Below are positions 33,771 through 42,185 of a stretch of 55,953 bases of DNA, one piece after another. Under the pieces are notes generated by a model. The model searched no databases. It was not told where the DNA came from and worked only from the letters and a program-made list of their open reading frames with translations. The translations under genes and the position numbers were made by a program. The stretch is from positions 1-55,953 of the forward strand of contig JAUWOY010000016.1 in assembly GCA_030611885.1 (NCBI GenBank), read 5' to 3'. Origin of the DNA: Chloroflexota bacterium. Its GTDB lineage: Bacteria; Chloroflexota; Anaerolineae; VGOG01. The first letter of the stretch is position 1, and every line of letters begins with the position of its first letter.

Positions 33771-34933
33771 GTATGCGAAAAGTGGCCGTCGTGGGCGCGG
33801 GGATGACCAAGTTCGTCCGCCGGGCCCAGGAGACGGGCAAGGAACTGTCTTTCGAGGCCACCAAAATGGCCCTCGATTACTGCGACATGACCCTGGACGA
33901 TATTGACTGCGTCGTCCACGGCACGGCGCCCGATTCCTTCGACGGGGTGCACATGAAGGGGGAGTATCTCAGCGACGGGTCAGGGGGCTGGCGCAAGCCG
34001 TACATGCGCTGCTATGTGGGCGGCGGTACGGGCGTCTTCACCCCCATCCACGGCTGGTACCACGTGGCGTCGGGGCTATTCGACACCTGCCTGGTGGTCT
34101 GCGAGGAGAAGATGTCTTCGTGCCAGCCGCACCCCCAGGGGGCCTTTCTGACCATCTTCGACCACACCACCGAGCGACCCCTGAAGCCCAACTTGCTGTG
34201 GATCTTCGCCATGGAGATGAACCGCTACATGCATACCTATGGCCTGAACAAGCGGGACATCGCCCTGGTGTCGGTGAAGAACAAGCGCAACGCCGCCGAC
34301 CATCCCTGCAGCCTGCTGGGCGATCCCGACATCACCGTGGAAGACGTGTTGAACTCGGAGGTGCTGGCCTGGCCAGTGCGGCGGCTGGACGTGAGCCCGG
34401 TGACCGACGGCGCGGTGGCCCTGGTGCTGGCCGCCGAGCACGTCGCCCAGCGGTTCACCGACAAGCCGGTGTGGATCGAGGGGGTGGGTTGGAACCTGGA
34501 TACCGCCTACTGGACCAACCGCGACCTGTGCTATCCCCGCTATGTGGAGAACGCGGCGCGCATGGCCTACGAGATGGCCGGCATCCGCGAGCCGCGCAAG
34601 GAGATCCACATCGCGGAGCCCTACGACCCCTTCGACTACAAGGAACTGCACCACCTGGAGGGGCTGATGCTCTTCGACAGAGGCAAAGCGGCAGAGGCTA
34701 CCGCCCTGGGCATCACCCAGCGAGACGGCGACCTGCCGGTCTGCCCCAGCGGCGGGCTGCTGGGCGTGGGCAACCCCATCGCCGCCGCTGGCCTGATGAA
34801 GGTGGCCGAGATTTTCTGGCAGCTCAGGGGCGAGGCTGGGAAGCGACAGGTGCCTGGCAATCCCAAGACAGGCCTGGCCCAGGCCTGGGGCGACCTGATG
34901 CAAGTTGGTACCGTGATCGTGATGGGCGTATAA
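33767..34933 (+). CDS. Thiolase-like protein 2, catalytic His replaced by Asn
   Basis: Also 388 residues, a paralogue of the preceding gene, with Cys82 in MRCYVGGGTG. In the loop where thiolases have GHP and its twin has GHLLDASG, this protein has GNPIAAAG: asparagine (N336) in place of histidine. It may use a different chemistry (for example decarboxylative or aldol-type, where an Asn is common in related synthases) or be a non-catalytic partner. Overlaps the first thiolase as ATGA, with AGGAGG upstream. Confidence 0.8.
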   Translation: MSMRKVAVVGAGMTKFVRRAQETGKELSFEATKMALDYCDMTLDDIDCVVHGTAPDSFDGVHMKGEYLSDGSGGWRKPYMRCYVGGGTGVFTPIHGWYHVASGLFDTCLVVCEEKMSSCQPHPQGAFLTIFDHTTERPLKPNLLWIFAMEMNRYMHTYGLNKRDIALVSVKNKRNAADHPCSLLGDPDITVEDVLNSEVLAWPVRRLDVSPVTDGAVALVLAAEHVAQRFTDKPVWIEGVGWNLDTAYWTNRDLCYPRYVENAARMAYEMAGIREPRKEIHIAEPYDPFDYKELHHLEGLMLFDRGKAAEATALGITQRDGDLPVCPSGGLLGVGNPIAAAGLMKVAEIFWQLRGEAGKRQVPGNPKTGLAQAWGDLMQVGTVIVMGV

Positions 34934-34947
34934 AAGGAGGCGATATA

Positions 34948-35454
34948 ATGACAGTCCAGATAAAAGAATTTCCTGGCGTGTACCTGCGGGAAGCAGACTT
35001 TCGAGAAAAGCGGGTAATTTTCAACGAGTGGAACCCCAACGCCCAGTATGCCTGGGACGCGGGCGTGGCCATCGGCCGCTACCTGGCCGAATTGAAAGAA
35101 GGGCGACTCATCGGCGTGCGCTGCCGCCACTGCCACCGCACGGTGATCCCGCCGCGCAACGTCTGCGAGTGGTGCTTCCGCCCGATGGACGACTGGATCG
35201 CTCTGCCCGACACCGGCACGGTCAACACCTTCTCTCTGTGCTACGTGACCTGGGACATGAAGCGGGTAGAGGAGCCTGAGATCTCAGCCGTGATTGACAT
35301 TGACGGCACAGAGCCGCTGGTGGGCATCATGCACCTGCTGGGCGAGGTCGAGCCCGACGACGTCAAGATCGGCATGAGGGTCAAGGCCGTCTGGAGACCG
35401 CCGGAGGAGCGCGAGGGTTCGATCCTCGACATCAAGTACTTCAGGCCAGTGTGA
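34948..35454 (+). CDS. DUF35 zinc-ribbon/OB-fold protein 1
   Basis: A 168-residue protein with a rubredoxin-like zinc ribbon (CRHC and CEWC, about residues 60-80), preceded by a helical extension and followed by an OB-fold segment (VNTFSLCYVTWD...). DUF35 proteins bind CoA and bridge thiolase or HMG-CoA synthase subunits, handing on the acyl group. It follows thiolase 2 with AAAGGAGG upstream and most likely forms a complex with the thiolases. Confidence 0.85.
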   Translation: MTVQIKEFPGVYLREADFREKRVIFNEWNPNAQYAWDAGVAIGRYLAELKEGRLIGVRCRHCHRTVIPPRNVCEWCFRPMDDWIALPDTGTVNTFSLCYVTWDMKRVEEPEISAVIDIDGTEPLVGIMHLLGEVEPDDVKIGMRVKAVWRPPEEREGSILDIKYFRPV

Positions 35455-35466
35455 GAGTGTGTAGGG

Positions 35467-35532
35467 TCGTAAATTCGTAGGTTCGTGTCCGAATTTACGA
35501 ATCCCGAATCTACGGATCCACGAATCCCGAAA
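35467..35532. repeat. Iterated CGTAAATTC-type repeat
   Basis: Units such as TCGTAAATTCGTAGG and their inverse CGAATTTACGAATCC fill the space between the two DUF35 genes. Together with 36016-36103 this brackets the second DUF35 gene with the same repeat family. Confidence 0.8.
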
Positions 35533-35544
35533 TTGGAGGCAAAA

Positions 35545-36024
35545 ATGTCCATTTTGGAAAAGATTGACAAACTCGACCGTGCCATCGCCTGGCGTGGCGA
35601 CATGCCCATTACCAGTCGCTACACTGCCGGCATCGCCGGCGAGAGGTTCTTCCGCGAGATCAAGGATCACGCCCGTTTCCTGGGCACCCGCTGCGAAGCG
35701 TGCGGCCTCACCTACGTGCCACCCACCATGTTCTGCGAGCGCTGCTTTGCTCAACTGGACGATTGGGTGGAGGTGTCCAGCGTGGGGACGGTGTTCACCT
35801 ACACTGTGCTGCACCTGGACCTGGACGAGAAGCCGCTGGCGGAGCCGGACATCCTGGCCTACGTCAAATTGGACGGCAGCGACGGCGGCCTGGTGCACCG
35901 CCTGGGCGAGGTCAGCCCCGACCAGGTGGAGATCGGCATGAGGGTGGAGGCGGTCTTCAAGCCAGAGGATGAGCGGGAAGGCTCGATATTGGACATCGAA
36001 TACTTCAGAGCCGTTGGTTCGTAA
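35545..36024 (+). CDS. DUF35 zinc-ribbon/OB-fold protein 2
   Basis: A 159-residue protein with the same plan as its neighbour: CEAC and CERC zinc ribbon (about residues 51-70), then an OB fold ending GSILDIEYFRAV. The C-terminal GS and stop codon are already part of the downstream repeat. It would be the partner of the second thiolase. The ATG at 35545 has TTGGAGG before it; the open frame extends to 35485 through repeat DNA. Confidence 0.85.
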   Translation: MSILEKIDKLDRAIAWRGDMPITSRYTAGIAGERFFREIKDHARFLGTRCEACGLTYVPPTMFCERCFAQLDDWVEVSSVGTVFTYTVLHLDLDEKPLAEPDILAYVKLDGSDGGLVHRLGEVSPDQVEIGMRVEAVFKPEDEREGSILDIEYFRAVGS

Positions 36025-36103
36025 ACTCGTGAATTCGTAAATTCGGGACTCGTAGATTCGTAACCACGAGTTTACGAGTCTACGAGTCTACGAACTTACG
36101 AGC
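36016..36103. repeat. Long palindromic iterated repeat after DUF35 2
   Basis: Left units TCGTAAACTCGTGAATTCG... and right units ...ACGAGTTTACGAGTCTACG run in opposite sense, so the 88 bases can fold on themselves. The repeat supplies the stop codon of the preceding gene and ends just before the CoA ligase ribosome site. Confidence 0.85.
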
Positions 36104-36116
36104 AAGGAGGCACTAT

Positions 36117-38249
36117 TTGGGCGACTCGATAGAAAAGATAATAGCCTGCGCACGCCGAGAGCAGAGGGTCTACCTGCTGGAGCACGAGTGCAAAGCCATC
36201 CTAAGAGACATCGGCGTGCCTACTACGAATTGTTTGGTTGCCAAATCCGAAGAAGAAGCGGTAAGCATGAGCGAGGCGATAGGATATCCGGTGGTCTTGA
36301 AGATCCTATCGCCGGAGATAATCCACAAATCGGACGCCGGAGGGGTGAAGCTCAACCTGGGCAGGGAGGAAGTGAGGGGAGCTTACAACGAGCTCGTCGC
36401 CAGATTCAAAGATCGCCACGTAATTGGGGTGAGCGTTCAGGAGATGGCGAAGCCGGGGCTGGAGGTGATCGTCGGCGCGACCAGGGACGCCACCTTCGGC
36501 CCCGTTTTGATGTTCGGGCTGGGCGGCGTTTTCGTGGAGGTGCTGAAGGACGTCTCTTTCAGGGTCATCCCCGTGACCGAGGGCGACGCCCAGGAGATGA
36601 TGGAGGAGATCAGGGGCTACCAGCTTCTTCAGGGCTACGGGCAATCAGCCTATGGGCAATCCGCCGACGTCGCCAGCCTGAGGGACATCCTGCTGAAGGT
36701 CTCCGACCTGGTGACGGCCTACCCTGCCATCAAAGAAGTAGACCTGAACCCCGTCTTCGCCTACCCCGATGGGAGCCTGGTGGTTGACGCCAGGATGATC
36801 CTGGAGGAGGCTCATTCGACAGAGATAGCCACCGCGCCCCAAACGGACCTCACCGCCGTGTTCGAGCCGCGAAGCGTGGCTGTGGTTGGGGCTAGCACCA
36901 CGCCGGGGAAGACGGGCTCCAACATCCTCGATAACCTGCTGAGGCTGGGATACGAGGGGAAGGTCTATCCCGTCAACCCGAAGGCGGACGAGATTCTGGG
37001 CCTCAAGGCGTATCCCGCCGTTGACCAAATCCCCCACCAGGTCGAGACGGCCATCATCGCCACGCCCGCGCGGGCCGCGGTGGACGTGATGAAGAGTTGC
37101 GCCAGGAAGGGAGTCAAGGCGGTCATCATCATCAGCTCCGGCTTCTCGGAGGGGAGCGAGGAGGGAAGACAGCTGGAGGGCGAGGTGCTGGCCATCGCTC
37201 GCCAGGCCGGCATCCGCCTGGTCGGGCCGAACACCACCGGCATCCTGAATGTCGAGAATCGCTTCACATCTTCTTTCCTTCCCATCGTCAAGCTGCCCCC
37301 CTCCGGAAACGTGGCCTTCATCGCCCAGACCGGCCTTTTCTTGGGCATATTGTTCGAGCACATCCTCTGTTCCGAGCACTTCGGCATCAGCAAGGTGGCT
37401 GGCCTGGGCAACAAGGCCGACGTGGACGATGCCGACATCCTGGAGTACCTGGCGGGGGACGCGCAGACCGAGGTCGTGGCCATGTACATCGAGGGACTGG
37501 GCGATGGTCGCAGGTTCCTGAAGGTGGCGAGTGAAATCGCCAGGGAGAAGCCCCTCGTCGTCTTCAAGGCGGGCACCACCGAGGCTGGCGCCGAGGCGGC
37601 CCTATCGCACACCGCCTCCCTGGCCGGCAGGGCCGAGGTCTTCGAGGCGGTCTGCAAGCAGGCGGGCCTGTTGAGAGTGCACAGCTTCGAGGAGATGCTC
37701 GACGTGGTAAAGGCTTTTGCCTTCCGCCCCCCTGGCCCCCCAAAGTTGGGGGGCCAGGGGGGCGGGAACAGAGTGGCCGTCATTCACTACACGGGGGCGG
37801 GCTGCGTCATCGCCGCCGACGCCTGTCAACAGGAGGGGCTTGAGCTGGCCGAGTTTTCGCCCGCGACAGTGGAGGCCCTCAGGGAGATAACACCCGCCTG
37901 GCACAGGGTGAGGAATCCCGTAGACCTCTGGCCCGCGATTGAGCGGAACTGGGTGGAGACGGCCTACGGGGTCGCCATCGAGGCGCTGCTGCGGGATGAG
38001 GGGGTGGATGCGCTGATAGTCAACCTCTTCGCCATGCCCGGCTGGGAGACCTACACCCCCGACTTCGATTTGCTCCGCGCCTCTGCCAAGCCGGTGCTCT
38101 TCTGCGTCGAAGGGAACGATGACCGCATGAGGGAGGCGGTAGCGAAGATCGAGGGCCAGGGCTTCCCCGTCTATTCTCAGGTGAACGATACTATCTTTGC
38201 TCTCTCGTACCTGAGCAAATACGTTCGCCTTTGCGCCCGTGATTATTGA
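36117..38249 (+). CDS. ADP-forming acyl-CoA synthetase (ATP-grasp first)
   Basis: A 710-residue protein joining beta and alpha parts of the NDP-forming acyl-CoA synthetase family. An ATP-grasp domain comes first (about 13-235; YPVVLKILSPEIIHKSD), then a CoA-binding Rossmann domain (about 245-340; VAVVGASTTPGKTGSNIL), then succinyl-CoA-ligase-like domains with ALSHTASLAG. It interconverts acyl-CoA, ADP and phosphate with acid, CoA and ATP, conserving energy by substrate-level phosphorylation. A 42-bp perfect hairpin is inserted in frame, encoding PPGPPKLGGQGGGN (about 537-550). TTG start with AAGGAGG upstream. Confidence 0.9.
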   Translation: MGDSIEKIIACARREQRVYLLEHECKAILRDIGVPTTNCLVAKSEEEAVSMSEAIGYPVVLKILSPEIIHKSDAGGVKLNLGREEVRGAYNELVARFKDRHVIGVSVQEMAKPGLEVIVGATRDATFGPVLMFGLGGVFVEVLKDVSFRVIPVTEGDAQEMMEEIRGYQLLQGYGQSAYGQSADVASLRDILLKVSDLVTAYPAIKEVDLNPVFAYPDGSLVVDARMILEEAHSTEIATAPQTDLTAVFEPRSVAVVGASTTPGKTGSNILDNLLRLGYEGKVYPVNPKADEILGLKAYPAVDQIPHQVETAIIATPARAAVDVMKSCARKGVKAVIIISSGFSEGSEEGRQLEGEVLAIARQAGIRLVGPNTTGILNVENRFTSSFLPIVKLPPSGNVAFIAQTGLFLGILFEHILCSEHFGISKVAGLGNKADVDDADILEYLAGDAQTEVVAMYIEGLGDGRRFLKVASEIAREKPLVVFKAGTTEAGAEAALSHTASLAGRAEVFEAVCKQAGLLRVHSFEEMLDVVKAFAFRPPGPPKLGGQGGGNRVAVIHYTGAGCVIAADACQQEGLELAEFSPATVEALREITPAWHRVRNPVDLWPAIERNWVETAYGVAIEALLRDEGVDALIVNLFAMPGWETYTPDFDLLRASAKPVLFCVEGNDDRMREAVAKIEGQGFPVYSQVNDTIFALSYLSKYVRLCARDY
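37724..37765. repeat. Perfect 20-bp hairpin inserted in frame in CoA ligase
   Basis: CCGCCCCCCTGGCCCCCCAA (37724-37743) and its exact inverse (37746-37765) flank two bases. The total length of 42 bases is a multiple of three and adds 14 proline/glycine-rich residues without breaking the frame. The G/C-only stem is unlike the surrounding coding sequence. Confidence 0.9.
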
Positions 38250-38285
38250 TTAGAGTTTGAAGTTTATCCATTGAGGAGGACTATC

Positions 38286-39302
38286 ATGGAAATCCTGTTA
38301 GAAGGCGAAGGGGAACTTCTCGGCTGGCATGATCCCGACGAAAACCGGAAATGGGTGCTCGAAAACAAACCGAGGGACCTGCGCGACAAGCAAATGAGCG
38401 TGAAGGAGGCGGTGGAGAGGTTCGTCCACGATGGGGCCTGCATCGCCTTCGGCGGCTTTGGGCACATCAGGATCCCCATGTCCCTGATCTACGAGATCAT
38501 CCGCCAGGGGAGGCGCAACTTGGCCGTGTTTGGCAAGACGGCCGTCCACGACATTGACATCCTCATCGGGGCGGGTTGCGTGAGCAAGATAGAGGTAGCC
38601 TATGCTTTCGGCCACGAGCTGAGGGGGCTCTCGCCGGCTGGGAGGAGAGCGGTGGAGACGGGCCAATGCAAGGTGGTAGCCGAGATCTCCAATGCTGGTC
38701 ACCAGTGGCGCTTTCTAGCCGGAATGATGGGGACGCCCTTTATCCCCTCCCGCAACATGTTGGGCACCGATACCCTGAAGAAGAGCTGCTGCAAGGTGGT
38801 GAAGGACCCCTGGAGCGGGAAGCCCGTTTGCCTCATCCCCGCCGCCTATCCCGACGTGGCCATGTTCCACGTACCCCGCTGCGACATCTACGGCAACGCC
38901 CAGATAGACGGCATCCTGGTGGAGGATTTCGAGCTGGCGAGGGCGGCCCGGCGGGTGATCATCACCACCGACGAGATCATAGACAACGAGACCATCAGGG
39001 CCGAGCCATACCGCACCGTCATCCCCTCCCTCGTAACAGACGCCGTCTGCGAGGTTCCCTACGGCGCCCATCCGACGGAGATGCCCTACCTCTACTTCTT
39101 CGACGAGGAGCACATCGGCGAGTGGCTGGAACTTTCGAGGACGCCTGAGGGCGCGAAGGAGTACTTTGACAAATACGTCTTCGGCGTGAAGGACTTCGAG
39201 GAGTACCTGGAACTCATTGGGGGTGTCAGGAAGCTCAACTACCTGAAGAGAGTGGAGCAGTTGCGAGAGCCTATGAAGGCACCGTGGTTAAAAGCAAAGT
39301 AG
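38286..39302 (+). CDS. CoA-transferase-like alpha subunit (IpdA-like)
   Basis: A 338-residue protein of CoA-transferase family I alpha type: GGFGHIRIPMSLIYEIIRQGRRNLAVF split across residues about 50-75, a FGHEL segment and a YGNAQIDG strand typical of glutaconate/3-oxoacid CoA-transferases. Related two-subunit proteins (IpdAB) act as CoA-ester hydrolases that open steroid rings instead of transferring CoA. GAGGAGG precedes the ATG. Adjacent to its beta partner and to the CoA ligase. Confidence 0.8.
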   Translation: MEILLEGEGELLGWHDPDENRKWVLENKPRDLRDKQMSVKEAVERFVHDGACIAFGGFGHIRIPMSLIYEIIRQGRRNLAVFGKTAVHDIDILIGAGCVSKIEVAYAFGHELRGLSPAGRRAVETGQCKVVAEISNAGHQWRFLAGMMGTPFIPSRNMLGTDTLKKSCCKVVKDPWSGKPVCLIPAAYPDVAMFHVPRCDIYGNAQIDGILVEDFELARAARRVIITTDEIIDNETIRAEPYRTVIPSLVTDAVCEVPYGAHPTEMPYLYFFDEEHIGEWLELSRTPEGAKEYFDKYVFGVKDFEEYLELIGGVRKLNYLKRVEQLREPMKAPWLKAK

Positions 39303-39355
39303 GAGATGGCAGTGGCGGAGGGCTATGAAGATTGTCGAAAGGAGACACTCGGTCA

Positions 39356-40132
39356 ATGAGTAAGCAAGCAAAAAACTATACCCCAACCGAGCTTTTGGCC
39401 TGTGTGGCGGCCAAGATGCTGGAGGACAAGAAATCCGTCTTCGTGGGCACGGGCCTGCCGATGGTCGCCTCGATGCTGGCCCAGAGGACCCATGCGCCAG
39501 ACCTCTTCATCATCTTCGAGACCGGAGGCATGGGCCCGCAAATTCCAGTTTTGCCCATTTCCGTCGGCGATTCCCGAACGTTTTACAAGGCCGTGGCTGC
39601 TTCCAGTATGCATGATGTCATGTCCATATCCCAGGCTGGCTATCTCGATTACGGCTTCCTGGGTGCGGCCCAGATAGACATGTACTGCAACATCAACACC
39701 ACCGTCATTGGCGACTGGGAGCGTCCCAAAGTGCGCCTGCCTGGAAGCGGCGGGGCCAACGACGTGGGCTCCTTCTGCCACCGCACCATCGTCATCATGC
39801 GCCAGGACAAGCGACGCTTCGTGGAGAAGGTGGACTTCCTCACCACACCTGGCTATCTGGATGGGCCGGGTGCCAGGGAGAGAGCCGGACTTCCTGAGGG
39901 GAGCGGGCCCTATCGAGTGATTACCCAGCTCGGCGTCTACGGCTTCGAGGAGGAGACGAAGCGGCTAGAGCTCCTGGCCGTTCATCCCGGCGTCAGCATA
40001 GAGGACATCAAAGAGAACAGCTCCTTCGAGATTATCATCCACGAGAAAGTGGATACTACCGAGCCTCCCACAGAGGAGGAGATCCGCCTCTTGCATGAGA
40101 TAGACCCCACCGGGATGTCCATTGGGAAGTGA
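39356..40132 (+). CDS. CoA-transferase-like beta subunit (IpdB-like)
   Basis: A 258-residue partner of the alpha subunit. FVGTGLPMVASMLAQ, then FETGGMGPQIP, and LPGSGGANDVGSF, motifs of the beta chains of family I CoA-transferases. The position where transferases carry the catalytic glutamate (here in IFETGG) appears retained, so transferase activity is possible. The ATG at 39356 is chosen over a TTG at 39332 on weak ribosome-site grounds. Ends the acyl-CoA cluster. Confidence 0.8.
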   Translation: MSKQAKNYTPTELLACVAAKMLEDKKSVFVGTGLPMVASMLAQRTHAPDLFIIFETGGMGPQIPVLPISVGDSRTFYKAVAASSMHDVMSISQAGYLDYGFLGAAQIDMYCNINTTVIGDWERPKVRLPGSGGANDVGSFCHRTIVIMRQDKRRFVEKVDFLTTPGYLDGPGARERAGLPEGSGPYRVITQLGVYGFEEETKRLELLAVHPGVSIEDIKENSSFEIIIHEKVDTTEPPTEEEIRLLHEIDPTGMSIGK

Positions 40133-40257
40133 TCAGCGGGCCTGGTCGGCAGATAACGAGTCCAGATGAATCTTCGATATCCCAAGGGCGAGGCTCTCCT
40201 TTTGCGCCTCGCCCTCTTGCGTTCTTAGACAATAGCTTCTGTCTGATCTTCACGATT

Positions 40258-40286
40258 TTGACAACTCTACCGTTATGAGGTATTAT
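40258..40286 (+). promoter_or_regulatory. Promoter for minCDE
   Basis: TTGACA (40258-40263), 17 bases, TATTAT (40281-40286), close to consensus. Transcription would start near 40293, giving a leader of only about ten bases before the minC start. Confidence 0.75.
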
Positions 40287-40302
40287 TGAAGCAGGGGTGG
40301 GG

Positions 40303-40980
40303 ATGGCTTTGGCCAGTGTTAGCATCAAAGGCACAAGAGATGGTCTGCTGGTGACCCTGGGCGAAGGGGAGCTAGCGAGCGTGTTGGCTGAACTCGCGGA
40401 GCGACTGAGCGGCACGGCCTCATTCTTCAAGGGGGGATGGGTAGCCTTGGCCGTCGGGCGGCGGGAGCTGTCTATCGCGGAGATAGGACACATCAAAGCC
40501 CTGTTAGCCCAAAACGAGGTCATCCTGGGGACGGTGATTAGCGAATCGCCAGTCACTAGAGCTGCTGCGCGCCATCTGGGCCTACAGACGAGACGCAGTC
40601 TCCGTCTCCAACCCCAGCCAGACTGGAGAACCGAAGAGGGGTTCAGCGAGGGAGCCTTGATCCGCCGCACCTTGCGCTCAGGACAAGTCATCCGGCATCC
40701 GGGCCACGTGGTAGTCATTGGCGACGTGAACGCCGGTGCTGAGATCATCGCCGGCGGTGACATCGTCATCTGGGGAAGGCTCAGGGGCACGGCTCACGCC
40801 GGGGCCACAGGTGACGACCAGGCCGTCGTGTGTGCCCTGGAACTAGCTCCCACCCAGTTGCGCATTGGCGAACACATCGCTCGCCCGCCGGAGGGGAAAC
40901 GAAGACGCAGAACCATACCGGAGGTAGCCTCCATCCAGGAGGGGCTGATCATCGTTAAGGCATGGAAGTCTGGCCGCTAG
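40303..40980 (+). CDS. minC: Septum site-determining protein MinC
   Basis: A 225-residue MinC. The N-terminal domain (about 1-110) is variable; the C-terminal beta-helix has HPGHVVVIGDVNAGAEIIAGG, WGRLRGTAHAGA and ELAPTQLRIG. MinC with MinD blocks FtsZ rings away from midcell. The ATG at 40303 follows AGGGGTGGGG; a GTG two codons earlier is possible. minD follows after a repeat-filled spacer. Confidence 0.9.
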   Translation: MALASVSIKGTRDGLLVTLGEGELASVLAELAERLSGTASFFKGGWVALAVGRRELSIAEIGHIKALLAQNEVILGTVISESPVTRAAARHLGLQTRRSLRLQPQPDWRTEEGFSEGALIRRTLRSGQVIRHPGHVVVIGDVNAGAEIIAGGDIVIWGRLRGTAHAGATGDDQAVVCALELAPTQLRIGEHIARPPEGKRRRRTIPEVASIQEGLIIVKAWKSGR

Positions 40981-40983
40981 CAG

Positions 40984-41033
40984 AGGAACTTCCAACCTCC
41001 AACCTCCAACTTCCAACCTCCAACTTCCAAGTC
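40984..41033. repeat. Heptamer repeat in the minC-minD spacer
   Basis: Runs of AACTTCC and AACCTCC heptamers (about seven units) occupy nearly the whole 66-base spacer, stopping just before the AGGAGAT ribosome site of minD. Only one orientation is present. Confidence 0.85.
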
Positions 41034-41046
41034 AGGAGATGAGATT

Positions 41047-41841
41047 ATGGCAGCTAAGGTTATCACTATCACTTCGGGCAAGGGAGGGGTGGGCAAAACC
41101 ACCGCCACCGCCAACCTGGGCGTGGCCTTGGGCCTCTCGGGCCAACGGGTGGTGGTCATTGACGCCGACATCGGTCTGCGCAACCTGGACGTGGTGATGG
41201 GGCTGGAGAACCGCATCGTGTACGACATCGTGGATGTCACTGAGGGGTATTGCCGCCTGCGCCAGGCTCTGATCAGGGACAAGCGCGTCTCGGAACTGTA
41301 TCTTATGCCCGCAGCCCAGACTCGCGATAAAACCGCCGTCAGCCCTGAGGACATGGTGCAGCTCTGCGACCAGATGCGTGACGATTTCGATTTCATCCTC
41401 GTTGATTCGCCGGCCGGGATCGAACAGGGCTTCCGCAATGCCATCGCGCCGGCCGATAAGGTGCTCATCGTTACCACCCCTGAGGTCTCAGCCGTCCGCG
41501 ACGCCGACCGCATCATCGGCCTGATCGAAGCCGAGGAGAAAGGGCCAGCCAGCCTGATCATCAATCGCCTCAGGCCGGAGATGGTGCGCTACGGCAACAT
41601 GCTGACCACGGATGACGTCATTGAGATTTTGGCTATAGATTTGATAGGAATCGTCCCTGAGGACAAGGCCATCATTATCTCCATTAACAAGGGGGTGCCC
41701 ATCGTTCTGGATGATAAGGCTCCGGCTGGCCTGGCCTTCCGCAACATCGCCCAACGTCTGCTGGGCGAAGAGGTCCCCTTCCTGGACATCAGGGAGATGC
41801 CTAATCTTATCGAACGCTTTGTTCGCTTTATTCGCCAATGA
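41047..41841 (+). CDS. minD: Septum site-determining ATPase MinD
   Basis: A 264-residue MinD of the ParA/MinD ATPases: SGKGGVGKTTATANLG (deviant Walker A), VVVIDADIGLRNLDVVMGLE, and LVDSPAGIEQGF (Walker B). The C-terminus ends in an amphipathic LIERFVRFIRQ helix for membrane binding. With MinC and MinE it sets the division plane. Closely followed by minE. Confidence 0.95.
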   Translation: MAAKVITITSGKGGVGKTTATANLGVALGLSGQRVVVIDADIGLRNLDVVMGLENRIVYDIVDVTEGYCRLRQALIRDKRVSELYLMPAAQTRDKTAVSPEDMVQLCDQMRDDFDFILVDSPAGIEQGFRNAIAPADKVLIVTTPEVSAVRDADRIIGLIEAEEKGPASLIINRLRPEMVRYGNMLTTDDVIEILAIDLIGIVPEDKAIIISINKGVPIVLDDKAPAGLAFRNIAQRLLGEEVPFLDIREMPNLIERFVRFIRQ

Positions 41842-41852
41842 TAGGGGGTAGC

Positions 41853-42119
41853 ATGGGAATTCTAGACTGGTTGCTCGGACAACGCAAACCCTCCAGCCGG
41901 GAGATCGCCAAAGAGCGCTTGCAGTTGGTGCTGGCCTACGACCGGGTCAAGATATCGCCGGAACTTTTGCAAACCCTTAAGAACGAGCTCATCACCGTCA
42001 TCTCCGAGCACGTGGAGATAGATCGCGAGGGGGTGGAGGTTACTTTCTCTCAGGGTAAGCGGCACAGTCGGCTGATAGCTGACATCCCTCTCCTCGGCGC
42101 TCGTGGGCAGAGAAAATAG
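41853..42119 (+). CDS. minE: Cell division topological specificity factor MinE
   Basis: An 88-residue MinE: an N-terminal amphipathic/anti-MinCD segment (GILDWLLGQRK...AKERLQLVLAYDR) and a C-terminal dimerisation half (VDIDREGVEV-like). The ATG at 41853 follows AGGGGG; an alternative ATG at 41838 overlaps the minD stop. It completes a MinCDE system. A heptamer repeat follows immediately. Confidence 0.9.
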   Translation: MGILDWLLGQRKPSSREIAKERLQLVLAYDRVKISPELLQTLKNELITVISEHVEIDREGVEVTFSQGKRHSRLIADIPLLGARGQRK

Positions 42120-42120
42120 A

Positions 42121-42172
42121 CGAACTTCAAACTTCAAACTTCCAACCTCCAACCTCTAACTTCCAACCCAGG
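42121..42172. repeat. Heptamer repeat in the minE-rodA spacer
   Basis: AACTTCA twice, AACTTCC, AACCTCC, AACCTCT and AACTTCC heptamers fill the spacer up to the rodA leader. Same unit family as 40984-41033, on the other side of minDE. Confidence 0.85.
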
Positions 42173-42185
42173 ATTTTGGTGACAG

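Noticed and set aside
34120..34947. Upstream part of the 444-codon frame that leads into DUF35 protein 1
   Set aside because: This segment shadows the thiolase 2 gene in another frame; the real DUF35 gene begins at 34948 with its own ribosome site.
37724..37765. Collagen-like Pro/Gly linker in the CoA ligase
   Set aside because: The encoding DNA is a perfect palindrome, better explained as an inserted hairpin element than as a selected linker.
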